A stretch of 64,000 bases of DNA, taken from assembly GCF_000814005.1 (NCBI RefSeq), contig NZ_JWLK01000001.1, positions 620,001 through 684,000 on the forward strand, read 5' to 3'. A program made the position numbers and the translations under genes. This DNA is from Ruegeria sp. ANG-S4 (GTDB lineage Bacteria > Pseudomonadota > Alphaproteobacteria > Rhodobacterales > Rhodobacteraceae). Positions within the stretch are counted from its first letter, which is position 1. Each line of letters begins with the position of its first letter. The notes under the pieces were generated by a model. The model saw only the letters and a list, made by a program, of their open reading frames with translations, did not search any database and was not told where the DNA came from. Of the stretch, positions 36,335 to 44,190 are shown in pieces.

Positions 36335-37369
36335 TCACGACGCCAAAGCCGCATCCAGTGTGGCCCGAAACCTTTGGGTTACTTTGGCAAAGCCGTCATC
36401 CGTGCCGTGAATTTCATCAATCCAGTCTGTCACGTTCGACATCGCACCACGGCAATCCACAACCCAAACCTGATGATGCGCATTCGCCAGATCGTCCAGC
36501 ATATCGTACAAGTGGTCTATCAGCCGTTTGACGATGTTGCGTCGCAGATCGCGCTGGGCCTGCGTAGCCGTTGGAAAGCTGCGCTGATCCAGCGGTTCGC
36601 CGAGCCATTCGTTATTGGCGGCGTGAATGGGATTGCGAGGATCGTTTTCGAAATGGGGATACGGGAAAGTGTAATCGTACCCGTGTACTATGATCGGAAG
36701 GTTTTGTAGCCCCGGTTCGGCCCGCACGTCTTGGATGACCCGCGTGTAGGCCTGACGCAAACTGTTCAGACGCTCGGTCAAAACCGTGTCATTTATGAAA
36801 GCATCCACGTTGGTTGCGCTGCCGTCGAACTCGTTCAGGATATCGAAAAGGGCCGATTTTCCGGTATTTGGGTCTTCGCCGATGATGTCGTTTCCGGCGG
36901 CAGAAAACAAAAATGCCTTCACATTGTCTTTCTGTCGACGAAGGTTGATCATGTATTCCCGTCCGCCGCTTTCTTCCGGTCCATCGACCATGTTTTTGGC
37001 CGTGTCCCCGGCTGCCGCAAGAGACAGGATTGCGTATTTGTTGGACAGGTGGTCGAGGATTTCATCCACCAGAATCGGGAATTGAAACCAACTGTCACCC
37101 TCGGCCACAAGGACAGGTTTGTGACGGCTGAAAATCCGATCAAGGGTAAACGCCGTGCGGCGGGCCGTGCGCTCGATGGCGTTTCCAGCCTGCAGGGCGT
37201 TTTCAAGCTGGATGTCATCGGGAATATCGACCACGAGGTCAGGGTTCGGCAGTACCCGAAAGTCAAACCCACTTTCGCCGGGCTCGACGACGGAATAGGC
37301 GCGAAACTCTTTCCGACGATTTCGGTCGGCTGAAAGCGACACGTAGGTGTCATATGAAATTTTGTCCAT
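36335..37369 (-). CDS. SGNH-hydrolase-like protein of unknown function
   Basis: 344 residues from MDKISYDTY. All four SGNH blocks are visible: VAEGDSWFQ (nucleophile S93), AAAGD (G121), SAAGNDIIG (N160) and, near the C-terminus, DEIHGTDDGF with the expected Asp-x2-His. There is no signal peptide, so it is probably cytosolic, unlike most secreted lipases of this clan. The first 85 residues form an extension I do not recognise. It is divergent from the trypsin-like protease gene with only 76 bases between starts. An upstream in-frame ATG at 37411 is possible but has a badly spaced ribosome-binding site. Confidence 0.75.
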   Translation of the reverse strand: MDKISYDTYVSLSADRNRRKEFRAYSVVEPGESGFDFRVLPNPDLVVDIPDDIQLENALQAGNAIERTARRTAFTLDRIFSRHKPVLVAEGDSWFQFPILVDEILDHLSNKYAILSLAAAGDTAKNMVDGPEESGGREYMINLRRQKDNVKAFLFSAAGNDIIGEDPNTGKSALFDILNEFDGSATNVDAFINDTVLTERLNSLRQAYTRVIQDVRAEPGLQNLPIIVHGYDYTFPYPHFENDPRNPIHAANNEWLGEPLDQRSFPTATQAQRDLRRNIVKRLIDHLYDMLDDLANAHHQVWVVDCRGAMSNVTDWIDEIHGTDDGFAKVTQRFRATLDAALAS

Positions 37370-37445
37370 TTTGAAAAACCTTGTACAATAGGGCCTGTTT
37401 CCTTCGCTCATTCCTATTCTACAGCAAATTCAATTGTGAGTTCAC

Positions 37446-38525
37446 ATGGCAATTACCCCAGCAGATTTGGGCTTTGAGGATCATGATATCAGCATTGCCC
37501 GCATGCAGTCGCGTAAAGCCAAGTGGCAACGCGCGCAGGAGAACATCGCCAAGGGGAACGGTCGAGCACTGGAAAGCGATCAGCGCCGATTGAAGGCCGA
37601 ATTGCGCCAAAAAGCGATGGACACAGCCGAATCGGAAGGCGCGCCAGGTTTCCTCACCCTCACGCCGGGTCTGGGGCAGGAGGCCAATATCGGTGACAAA
37701 AACAACATCCTGTCCGGTGAGTTCTTGGAAATCGGAATTCTCACGGCGCGATCAGTGTGCCGGATTTCGCAGGGCCTGAAGACAGGCACCGGATTTCTGG
37801 TCGGCAACGGTGTCGCCGTGACAAACCACCACGTGATCAAAAACGAAGTCGAAGCCAAAAACTCGCTGTTCGAGTTTCTGTTCGACGACAATAGTATCGG
37901 CACGCCGCGCAGTACCGAAACCTACGCCGCTGACACCGAGCATTTCTTTTGGGCCGACGAGGAACTCGACATCTGTTTTCTGGGTCTTCAGGGCGTAACG
38001 GACATCAAGACGTTTGGTTGGCTGCCGCTGTTGCGTGAAGAAGGCAAAGCGCTGATCGGGGACCCGACCAACATCATCCAGCACCCGGCAGGTGAGAAGA
38101 AACGCATCGTGGTTCACGACAGCACGTTCACCCTCGTGGACAACGGAACCGATGCTGATGCGTTTTGCTGGTATACCGGCGATACCAACAAGGGCAGTTC
38201 CGGATCACCTGTCCTGAACAACCGCTGGGAGGTTTTGGCCGTTCATCACAAGGCGATACCAGACACCGACATCAACGGGCACGTTCTGGACGTGAACGGA
38301 AAGAAAATCGCCAAAGACCGGTTCGAAGAGAATGATGCGCAGGTGCGATGGTTGGCCAATGAGGGCATCCGGGTGTCGCGCATCGTCGGCAAACTCGAAT
38401 CGCAGGTGTTCGCCAACCCGCAACACGCGCAGGTGCGCGACGAATTGCTGGATTTATGGTCGGACCCTCTGGTGACGACCAAAGCGCGCAAGGCTTCCTT
38501 TGAGGGCATGAACAAGCAACTTTAG
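37446..38525 (+). CDS. trypsin-like serine protease with N-terminal helical extension
   Basis: 359 residues. The chymotrypsin-fold triad is complete: His129 in VTNHHV, Asp175 in EELDICFLG and Ser252 in GSSGSP. About 95 residues before the protease domain are charged and helical (RKAKWQRAQENIAKGNGRAL visible) and could be a partner-binding or effector-associated domain. No signal peptide is present, unlike periplasmic DegP-type enzymes, so a cytosolic role is likely. The divergent SGNH gene shares its promoter region. Substrate unknown. Confidence 0.85.
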   Translation: MAITPADLGFEDHDISIARMQSRKAKWQRAQENIAKGNGRALESDQRRLKAELRQKAMDTAESEGAPGFLTLTPGLGQEANIGDKNNILSGEFLEIGILTARSVCRISQGLKTGTGFLVGNGVAVTNHHVIKNEVEAKNSLFEFLFDDNSIGTPRSTETYAADTEHFFWADEELDICFLGLQGVTDIKTFGWLPLLREEGKALIGDPTNIIQHPAGEKKRIVVHDSTFTLVDNGTDADAFCWYTGDTNKGSSGSPVLNNRWEVLAVHHKAIPDTDINGHVLDVNGKKIAKDRFEENDAQVRWLANEGIRVSRIVGKLESQVFANPQHAQVRDELLDLWSDPLVTTKARKASFEGMNKQL

Positions 38526-38645
38526 CGAGAAAATTGCGGAACTCGCACACCGAGTACGGACTTCCAGACTATCCAACTGCGCGCGAATCGTGGTTTAATT
38601 CGTGTATATTTTTTTAAGAATAAGCCCATTTAAGGAGAGTTAATC

Positions 38646-41600
38646 ATGCTGCGCAGCTCATTCGCCGTATTGTTTTTGGTTGCCGGGACCGCTGTTGCTC
38701 AGGATTTTTCGCAAAACGATGTCTCTATTTTGCTCGAGGCACCGGTGCAGGCCAGCGACCCGCGGGTTGAAGTGCCCGAGGCGATCTTTTCCACCCCACT
38801 CGCCGCGGCGGCAGGCGCGGTCATTGACGCCGTTAACGGCATGCCAAGCGCTGTGGAAACGATTGACTCCAGCCTTCTGACGAGCCGCCGCAACCAGTTG
38901 CACGTGTCTTCAATCCGGATTGATCCCGGTGCCCCAGGGATGGACTCGGCCTTCAGACCTTTTGGTCGAAACCTGCAAATCAGGCTGGTCGTACAACCCG
39001 TCAACTTTTCCGGAGGCGCCCCCATTCGGGACGAGGCCGTGCATTTGGTCTACACCTTCGGAGCCAACGCATCAGATGAGGCGCCGGTCTGTCCGTTCCG
39101 GGTTTTACCGAACCAAAACGACATGGACGATTTTCAAGCCGCCATCGATGCGCTCGCGGCCATTCGGGATGACCTTGCGGCGATGGGCGTTACCACAACG
39201 GGAACCCCGTTGGGTGTTCATCCAGCGTTTCAGGATCCCGCCGCCGCGCAACTCTTGACCACGCGCCTGACTGCCTTTTTGGCGGACCACCTGACCGAAG
39301 ACAGACTATCGGCTGTCTCAGTCGCCGGCCTTCCGCCAGGTGCACCTGAACCTTGGGTCTTTCTTGCTCTTCAGCGAGAGGGCGCCGGGTTCTCCCCGGT
39401 TCCCAGCCCGGCGATCGCGCAACCCGAGGACGGGACAGGCGCAATGAATTTTCAGCAGATGCTGACCTTCCTGACAGACCCGCAGAACGGCAGTGTTGTT
39501 CCCCCCGGACTGACCCGTAATCAATTGCCGGTCGACTGTCTTGCGAACTTCATCTTTCCTGCGGTCGGTTTGCCGCAACCGGACGCCAGCGCAGGCGTTT
39601 CGACAAGTACGCTTTTTGGCAGCGGAAACAACAGCCCGGAAGGTGCGGCTGAAGTCGCAAATGTTATTGCGGATCCTGCAGTTGCGCATTTCTTCAATAC
39701 GGATTGCGTAAGTTGCCACACCGAAACGCGGCGGGAATTGGATGCTGCTGCCGACCCGCAATCCGTCGCAGAGCGTATCGCTGGCGAAGAAGCAATTGCG
39801 GTCGAAGACCTGCCGCGCAGCCCCGACGGGATGGGCTCCCGTTTTGACCGTTGGAACGTGCGTGCATTTGGGTGGTACCCAGGCTTCCCCGCCACGAGTG
39901 GGCGCGCCCACGCGACAGTGACGCGTCGAACGGCGCGTGAAACAGCCGAGGTGGTCGAATGCTTGAATGAGGGCGATTGGACCAATTTGGATGAGCCTTG
40001 TCTAAGCGAGGACCACACACAGTTTTTCGATCAGGGTTGGTCGGATGAAATCCGCAGGTTGTACTACCACACCAGCCAGGGCGGTGAAATCATGCCGCTC
40101 AGCTGGTTTCTTGCGCTCGAAACAAGCGATGGGGCAATGCGATTTGCCGCGCCCGGGAACCTGTCTCGGTACGGTTTGCTGCCATCTCCAACCGATGCAC
40201 TGAACCCGCACGGACTGCCCGTGGGCTTTGCCGCGACCGAGACCGATAACGGGGTGAAAGTCAGTCTGAACTGCGCCGCGTGCCACACCTCAGATGTTTT
40301 GATCGAAGGTGCGCAATTCCGCATTGATGGTGGTCCGGCCAGTTTTGACTTTGACAGATTTGTCATCGATCTGACGAATGCGGTGCGGGAAACGGCGCAG
40401 ATGGACCTTTCCGACCCTGCAGGTCCAAAACCGTCCGAGCGTTTTGCGAAATTCATGCAGAACCTTGCCCTGACAGACCCGGCGGCACTTGGGAATCCGC
40501 AGGAATTTGTTCCGCAGTTCCTGGCGTTCGCGACCGATTTTTCCGGGCAGATGGCGCAACGCAGCCCGCTGCACCCGTCCGGTCCGGGACGTGTTGATGC
40601 ACTGACCCAGATCGTCAACGCGGTTGCAGTCAAGGATCTGGGCATTACCGAGAATCTGGCGACGCCTCGTGCGCCGACCAGCTATCCGGCTTTGTGGCTG
40701 GCAGAACAGTTGGAGTTTGTTCAATGGAACCTTGCGGTCGCAGATCCGTTCGCCAGAAATCTTGGGCAGGCCCTTGGCGTTTTTGGTAAGGTCGAGTTTA
40801 ATCCGGCCAAGTTATTTGACTCTTCGGCGGATCAGGCTGCCCTGGAACTTTACGAAAGCTGGATAACGGATTTGAACCCGCCGGCATGGCCCGAAGATCT
40901 ATTGGGTCCGATTGATACCACGTTGGCAGAGCAAGGCCGCGACCTGTTCGCTGCGAATTGCGAGGGGTGTCACAACGCACCACCGTTTCGGATGACCGAT
41001 CCCGGCGAAAACCACAACGGAGATACATTTATCCAGGTCGCTGCGATACCCGCCCCCAAAGCGGGGACCGACGACGCATATACACGGGCATTTACACAGC
41101 GCTGGGCAAAGACGGGGCCGTTGGCAGGACAGCCCGAACAAGATGGTCTGCGCCCCGTCACTCCGTCAGTGTTATTGCTTCAGACTGTCGTGGGCGGTGT
41201 CGTCAAGAAAGCGCTTGGCGATCAGTTTGACGCAAAAACGCGCCAAAGGCCGGCAGATCACCCGGATTGCGCGCGTGAAAACGCGCAAAGCGCGGACCCC
41301 GGCCCGTGCGGCTACAAACCGCCCTTTGGAGGGGCCGCTTTGAAAGCATCGCCGTTGATCGGCGTGTGGGCAACAGGCCCCTACCTGCACAATGGATCCG
41401 TCCGCACGGTCTATCAGGTCATCTCTCCCCCAGAAGAGCGTGAAACGACTTTTTTTGTCGGCGACCGCACGCTTGATACTGAACGTCTGGGATTTGTCAG
41501 CACCGATCAGGAAAACGCCTTTCGTTTTGACACGTCAGTGCCGGGAAACGGAAATGGTGGTCACGTCTTTTGGGCCACACCATTCACGCACGACGAAAAA

Positions 41601-41654
41601 ATGGCTTTGGTCGAATATCTGAAAGATCCAGAGCGGTTTCCAATTCAAAGGTGA
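38646..41654 (+). CDS. large three-haem-motif cytochrome c (RoxA/diheme peroxidase-like)
   Basis: 1002 residues with a cleavable signal peptide (MLRSSFAVLFLVAGTAVAQ). Three c-type haem motifs are present: CVSCH at C354, CAACH at C543 and CEGCH at C772. The C-terminal part from about residue 540 (LIEGAQFRIDGGPASFDFDRF, PYLHNGSVRTVYQVI) resembles the diheme cytochrome c peroxidase/RoxA-type rubber-oxygenase superfamily. The first 350 residues are a separate domain I do not recognise. It is periplasmic. An AAGGAGAG site precedes the ATG. It is followed by the MelC1-like and tyrosinase genes on the same strand. Peroxidase versus oxygenase activity cannot be decided here. Confidence 0.85.
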   Translation: MLRSSFAVLFLVAGTAVAQDFSQNDVSILLEAPVQASDPRVEVPEAIFSTPLAAAAGAVIDAVNGMPSAVETIDSSLLTSRRNQLHVSSIRIDPGAPGMDSAFRPFGRNLQIRLVVQPVNFSGGAPIRDEAVHLVYTFGANASDEAPVCPFRVLPNQNDMDDFQAAIDALAAIRDDLAAMGVTTTGTPLGVHPAFQDPAAAQLLTTRLTAFLADHLTEDRLSAVSVAGLPPGAPEPWVFLALQREGAGFSPVPSPAIAQPEDGTGAMNFQQMLTFLTDPQNGSVVPPGLTRNQLPVDCLANFIFPAVGLPQPDASAGVSTSTLFGSGNNSPEGAAEVANVIADPAVAHFFNTDCVSCHTETRRELDAAADPQSVAERIAGEEAIAVEDLPRSPDGMGSRFDRWNVRAFGWYPGFPATSGRAHATVTRRTARETAEVVECLNEGDWTNLDEPCLSEDHTQFFDQGWSDEIRRLYYHTSQGGEIMPLSWFLALETSDGAMRFAAPGNLSRYGLLPSPTDALNPHGLPVGFAATETDNGVKVSLNCAACHTSDVLIEGAQFRIDGGPASFDFDRFVIDLTNAVRETAQMDLSDPAGPKPSERFAKFMQNLALTDPAALGNPQEFVPQFLAFATDFSGQMAQRSPLHPSGPGRVDALTQIVNAVAVKDLGITENLATPRAPTSYPALWLAEQLEFVQWNLAVADPFARNLGQALGVFGKVEFNPAKLFDSSADQAALELYESWITDLNPPAWPEDLLGPIDTTLAEQGRDLFAANCEGCHNAPPFRMTDPGENHNGDTFIQVAAIPAPKAGTDDAYTRAFTQRWAKTGPLAGQPEQDGLRPVTPSVLLLQTVVGGVVKKALGDQFDAKTRQRPADHPDCARENAQSADPGPCGYKPPFGGAALKASPLIGVWATGPYLHNGSVRTVYQVISPPEERETTFFVGDRTLDTERLGFVSTDQENAFRFDTSVPGNGNGGHVFWATPFTHDEKMALVEYLKDPERFPIQR

Positions 41655-41658
41655 CCGC

Positions 41659-41674
41659 GCCAGATGCATCTGGC
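41659..41674. repeat. 16-bp palindrome between cytochrome and caddie genes
   Basis: GCCAGATGCATCTGGC is perfectly self-complementary and begins 5 bases after the cytochrome stop. It could form a short hairpin in mRNA that partly terminates or stabilises, or be a protein site. The remaining 108 bases to the next gene hold nothing else recognisable. Confidence 0.4.
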
Positions 41675-41782
41675 CTCTGATGAACGATGACTGATTGCAG
41701 ATCTCGGCTCACAGGTCGGCGCGCTGTCCAAAACCCGTTCGTGCCCGACTGCATTTGGTGACCCTTAAGAAGGAGATTGTTT

Positions 41783-42196
41783 ATGTCTGAAAATTATTCG
41801 CAGCATGACCACGACTTGAAACCGAATCTGGGCGAGTTGGAGCTTCCGGCGGGCGCCATGTCCGGCGCAGGCCACCACGGGCATCAAAAGTCTTTTACGT
41901 CCACAAGAACGGCCGTTCATCGTGGGAAGAAAATCAAGATCAAAACGACGTACCGGATCGAGATTGATGGCCAGCCGCTGACTTTGCACACCATGGTCAT
42001 GGACGACGGAACCGTGCTCTGCCACGGGCTGCCGAATTATTCGTTCCCTTCCGCCATTGATCTGGCGCGTTCGATCATTGATGCGTCGCGGTTGGCTCCG
42101 GTTGTTTCGGACGAGCTTGGATCGGGTGATCACGACCATGGCGATCACGACCATGGCAATCATGGCAACACTGACGATCAGGGAGGGCACCACTGA
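41783..42196 (+). CDS. MelC1-like tyrosinase caddie/copper chaperone, His-rich
   Basis: 137 residues. The central region (HRGKKIKIKTTYRIEIDGQPLTLHTM, then DDGTVLCHGLPNYSFPSAIDLARSIIDA) parallels Streptomyces MelC1, which reads GRRIQ, VDGVxLHVM, DGSW, HY, PTPRAAARAAVD. MelC1 delivers copper to apo-tyrosinase. Histidine-rich N- and C-terminal tails (HDHD, HHGHQ, and HDHGDHDHGNHG near the end) could hold copper. Its stop overlaps the tyrosinase ATG by one base (TGATG), implying coupled translation. Unlike MelC1 it has no signal peptide. The family call is my alignment by eye. Confidence 0.75.
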   Translation: MSENYSQHDHDLKPNLGELELPAGAMSGAGHHGHQKSFTSTRTAVHRGKKIKIKTTYRIEIDGQPLTLHTMVMDDGTVLCHGLPNYSFPSAIDLARSIIDASRLAPVVSDELGSGDHDHGDHDHGNHGNTDDQGGHH

Positions 42197-43155
42197 TGGC
42201 CGGAACCCGAGAGAACATCCTTGTCAGCCAATCCGTCCGGGATCAATTCCTTCAAGGCATGGTCGCGTTGGATCAGCCGAATTCAGGTATCTTCGCCCGC
42301 GACATTGCCGCGTTTCTTAGAAACAACAATCTGCCGTTGGACATCGTCGGAATAGATCAAGAGCTATCGATTTATGACATTTTTGTCTTTTGGCACGTGC
42401 TTGCAATGTCGATCCCGCTGTCGGTCGGAAACGCTGCCCACAGCGGGCCTATCTTCCTGCCATGGCACCGGATGTACATGATCCGTCTTGAGGAGAACCT
42501 GCAACAGGTGCTTGGCGATCCGGATTTTGGCCTTCCGTACTGGGATTGGGCCGCCGACGGCGAGATGTCTGTGCAGGATCAATGGCGGTCGGATTTGTGG
42601 TCACCCGCCTACATTGGCGAGGCGCGCGGGGCTGTTCGGTCTGGTCCCATAGCCTCGATGCGCGTTCGGCTCGTGCAGGACGCCCAAACCGGCAGACTTG
42701 TTTCAACACCACCGCGACCCATCCAGCGCGCAGCGGGGCTTGATCCGCGTGTCCGAACGCTCCCGACCGAGGCGCAGGTCGATGTCGCCCTTAACCAGCC
42801 CGCTTACGATCAGTTTCCTTGGAACCAGAGTGTTGTAAGCCACCGAAATGTTCTGGAGGGATGGGTCCAGGGGCCGCAGCTTCACAACCGTGTCCATGTC
42901 TGGATCGGTGGCGACATGGGTCCGGGAACCTCGCCAAATGACCCTGCGTTTTTCCTCAACCACTGCAACGTTGATCGCATCTGGCAGATCTGGATGGATC
43001 GAGTGGGTCAGGTATACGAGCCCGGACGCAACCGGGGGCCACAGGGACATCGAATTGACAGCATCATGGTTTCGATTATCGGACAGGCGCTGACACCAGA
43101 ACAGGTTCTGGATCCGTCCAGTTGGTATGTCTACGATCACCAACTCCTCGCGTGA
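42196..43155 (+). CDS. tyrosinase (type 3 copper oxidase)
   Basis: 319 residues. CuA ligands are H67 (FWHVLA), H82 (AAHSG) and H91 (LPWHRMYM); CuB ligands are H230 and H234 (LHNRVHVWIGGDM) and H256 (NDPAFFLNHCNVDRIW). PYWDW follows CuA as usual. Such enzymes hydroxylate monophenols and oxidise catechols to quinones. Length matches Streptomyces-type catalytic domains, without the eukaryotic C-terminal cap. No signal peptide is seen, so it is cytosolic unless carried by its caddie. It is translationally coupled to the upstream caddie gene. Confidence 0.95.
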   Translation: MAGTRENILVSQSVRDQFLQGMVALDQPNSGIFARDIAAFLRNNNLPLDIVGIDQELSIYDIFVFWHVLAMSIPLSVGNAAHSGPIFLPWHRMYMIRLEENLQQVLGDPDFGLPYWDWAADGEMSVQDQWRSDLWSPAYIGEARGAVRSGPIASMRVRLVQDAQTGRLVSTPPRPIQRAAGLDPRVRTLPTEAQVDVALNQPAYDQFPWNQSVVSHRNVLEGWVQGPQLHNRVHVWIGGDMGPGTSPNDPAFFLNHCNVDRIWQIWMDRVGQVYEPGRNRGPQGHRIDSIMVSIIGQALTPEQVLDPSSWYVYDHQLLA

Positions 43156-43171
43156 TCTTATCGGAATTAAG

Positions 43172-43188
43172 AAAGCGCAAATCGCTTT
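43172..43188 (+). terminator. hairpin after tyrosinase gene
   Basis: AAAGCG-N5-CGCTTT, a 6-bp perfect stem 17 bases after the tyrosinase stop, followed by TTGGAG. A partial terminator or attenuator before the downstream membrane protein gene. Confidence 0.45.
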
Positions 43189-43221
43189 TGGAGCTTTTGG
43201 ACACAGTTGCGGAGATCAGGA

Positions 43222-44130
43222 ATGGGAATTGGCGCGCGGATACAGAAGTTCTTTGAGCCTCAGGAAGACTGGCCGCTCAAGAGCCTTGTTGAATTCAAGC
43301 GACAGCGCCAGATTCAGGCGTTGTGGATCGGTATTCTGGCGTTTTTGCTGCCGGTGATCCTGTTCTTCGGACATCGGGCATCCGAGTGTTTCCGCGACAC
43401 GATTTCGCACAGCTACTACCTGCCGTTCTGGGGGGATGTCTTTGTCGCCGTGACATGCAGCGTCGGGTTGTTTCTGATGTTCTATCGCGGACAGTCCAGA
43501 CCCGAGCGTTACCTTGCAGTCTTCGGCGGTCTTTGCGCGATCATGGTGGCAATAAACCCAACCAACGGGTCCGGGTGTGATGATATGTTCGCGCAATCCC
43601 GAATTCTGTTGGAGTCGCACGAAAATACGATGCTGACCACAGCCTTTCCCGTCGATACATTCAAAGGAAAGTTGCACCTTTGGTCGGCAGTGCTTCTGTT
43701 CATTACGCTGGCGATCTTCAATCTGTTTGTGTTCACAGCGACCGATAAGAACAACGATTACCAGATCAAACAGAAAAACCGGAACAAGATCATTCGCAAC
43801 GCAATTTACAAATTTTGCGGCGTTCTGATGATCTTGAACCTTGCGATCTTGGCTTATGGGCTTACGGCCGATTTCACGGACTGCGATGCTTTCAGCAAGG
43901 AAAAAGGGATCTTCGACCTTGCAACAGATTGTGAGCCGCATGGTTGGGACAAAAACAACATCACGTTTTATCTGGAATGGCTTGGCCTCGCTCTGTTTGG
44001 TATCGCGTGGTTCGTGAAAGGTCGCGGGGGTGGTTTCCTGCTGCTGGACGAAAAGCCTGACCAGATCTTCTCACGGCCTTGGTGGTGGCCGCTTTGGGGG
44101 CGTGATCGTCATCAGCAACTGGATCAGTGA
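43222..44130 (+). CDS. six-helix membrane protein of unknown function
   Basis: 302 residues from MGIGARIQKF, chosen for the GGAGATCAGGA site just upstream. Six hydrophobic segments lie at about 34-55, 70-90, 98-115, 150-170, 195-215 and 250-270. The block RDTISHSYYLPFWGDVFVA between helices 1 and 2 and the final GIAWFVKGR recall a widespread six-helix family without known function. It sits 66 bases after tyrosinase on the same strand and may anchor or exchange electrons with the neighbouring redox proteins; this is inference. The coding sequence looks more A/T-rich than its neighbours. Confidence 0.7.
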   Translation: MGIGARIQKFFEPQEDWPLKSLVEFKRQRQIQALWIGILAFLLPVILFFGHRASECFRDTISHSYYLPFWGDVFVAVTCSVGLFLMFYRGQSRPERYLAVFGGLCAIMVAINPTNGSGCDDMFAQSRILLESHENTMLTTAFPVDTFKGKLHLWSAVLLFITLAIFNLFVFTATDKNNDYQIKQKNRNKIIRNAIYKFCGVLMILNLAILAYGLTADFTDCDAFSKEKGIFDLATDCEPHGWDKNNITFYLEWLGLALFGIAWFVKGRGGGFLLLDEKPDQIFSRPWWWPLWGRDRHQQLDQ

Positions 44131-44190
44131 GTCAGTGTCAGGCGATCTGTAAGCTGTAGGTTAGCTAAATGTCCGGAATCGTGCCTAAAC

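Noticed and set aside
42126..42170. Tandem GATCACGACCATGGC repeat as a possible CRISPR or regulatory repeat
   Set aside because: Only two copies, inside the caddie coding sequence, encoding the His/Asp-rich tail; explained by protein composition.
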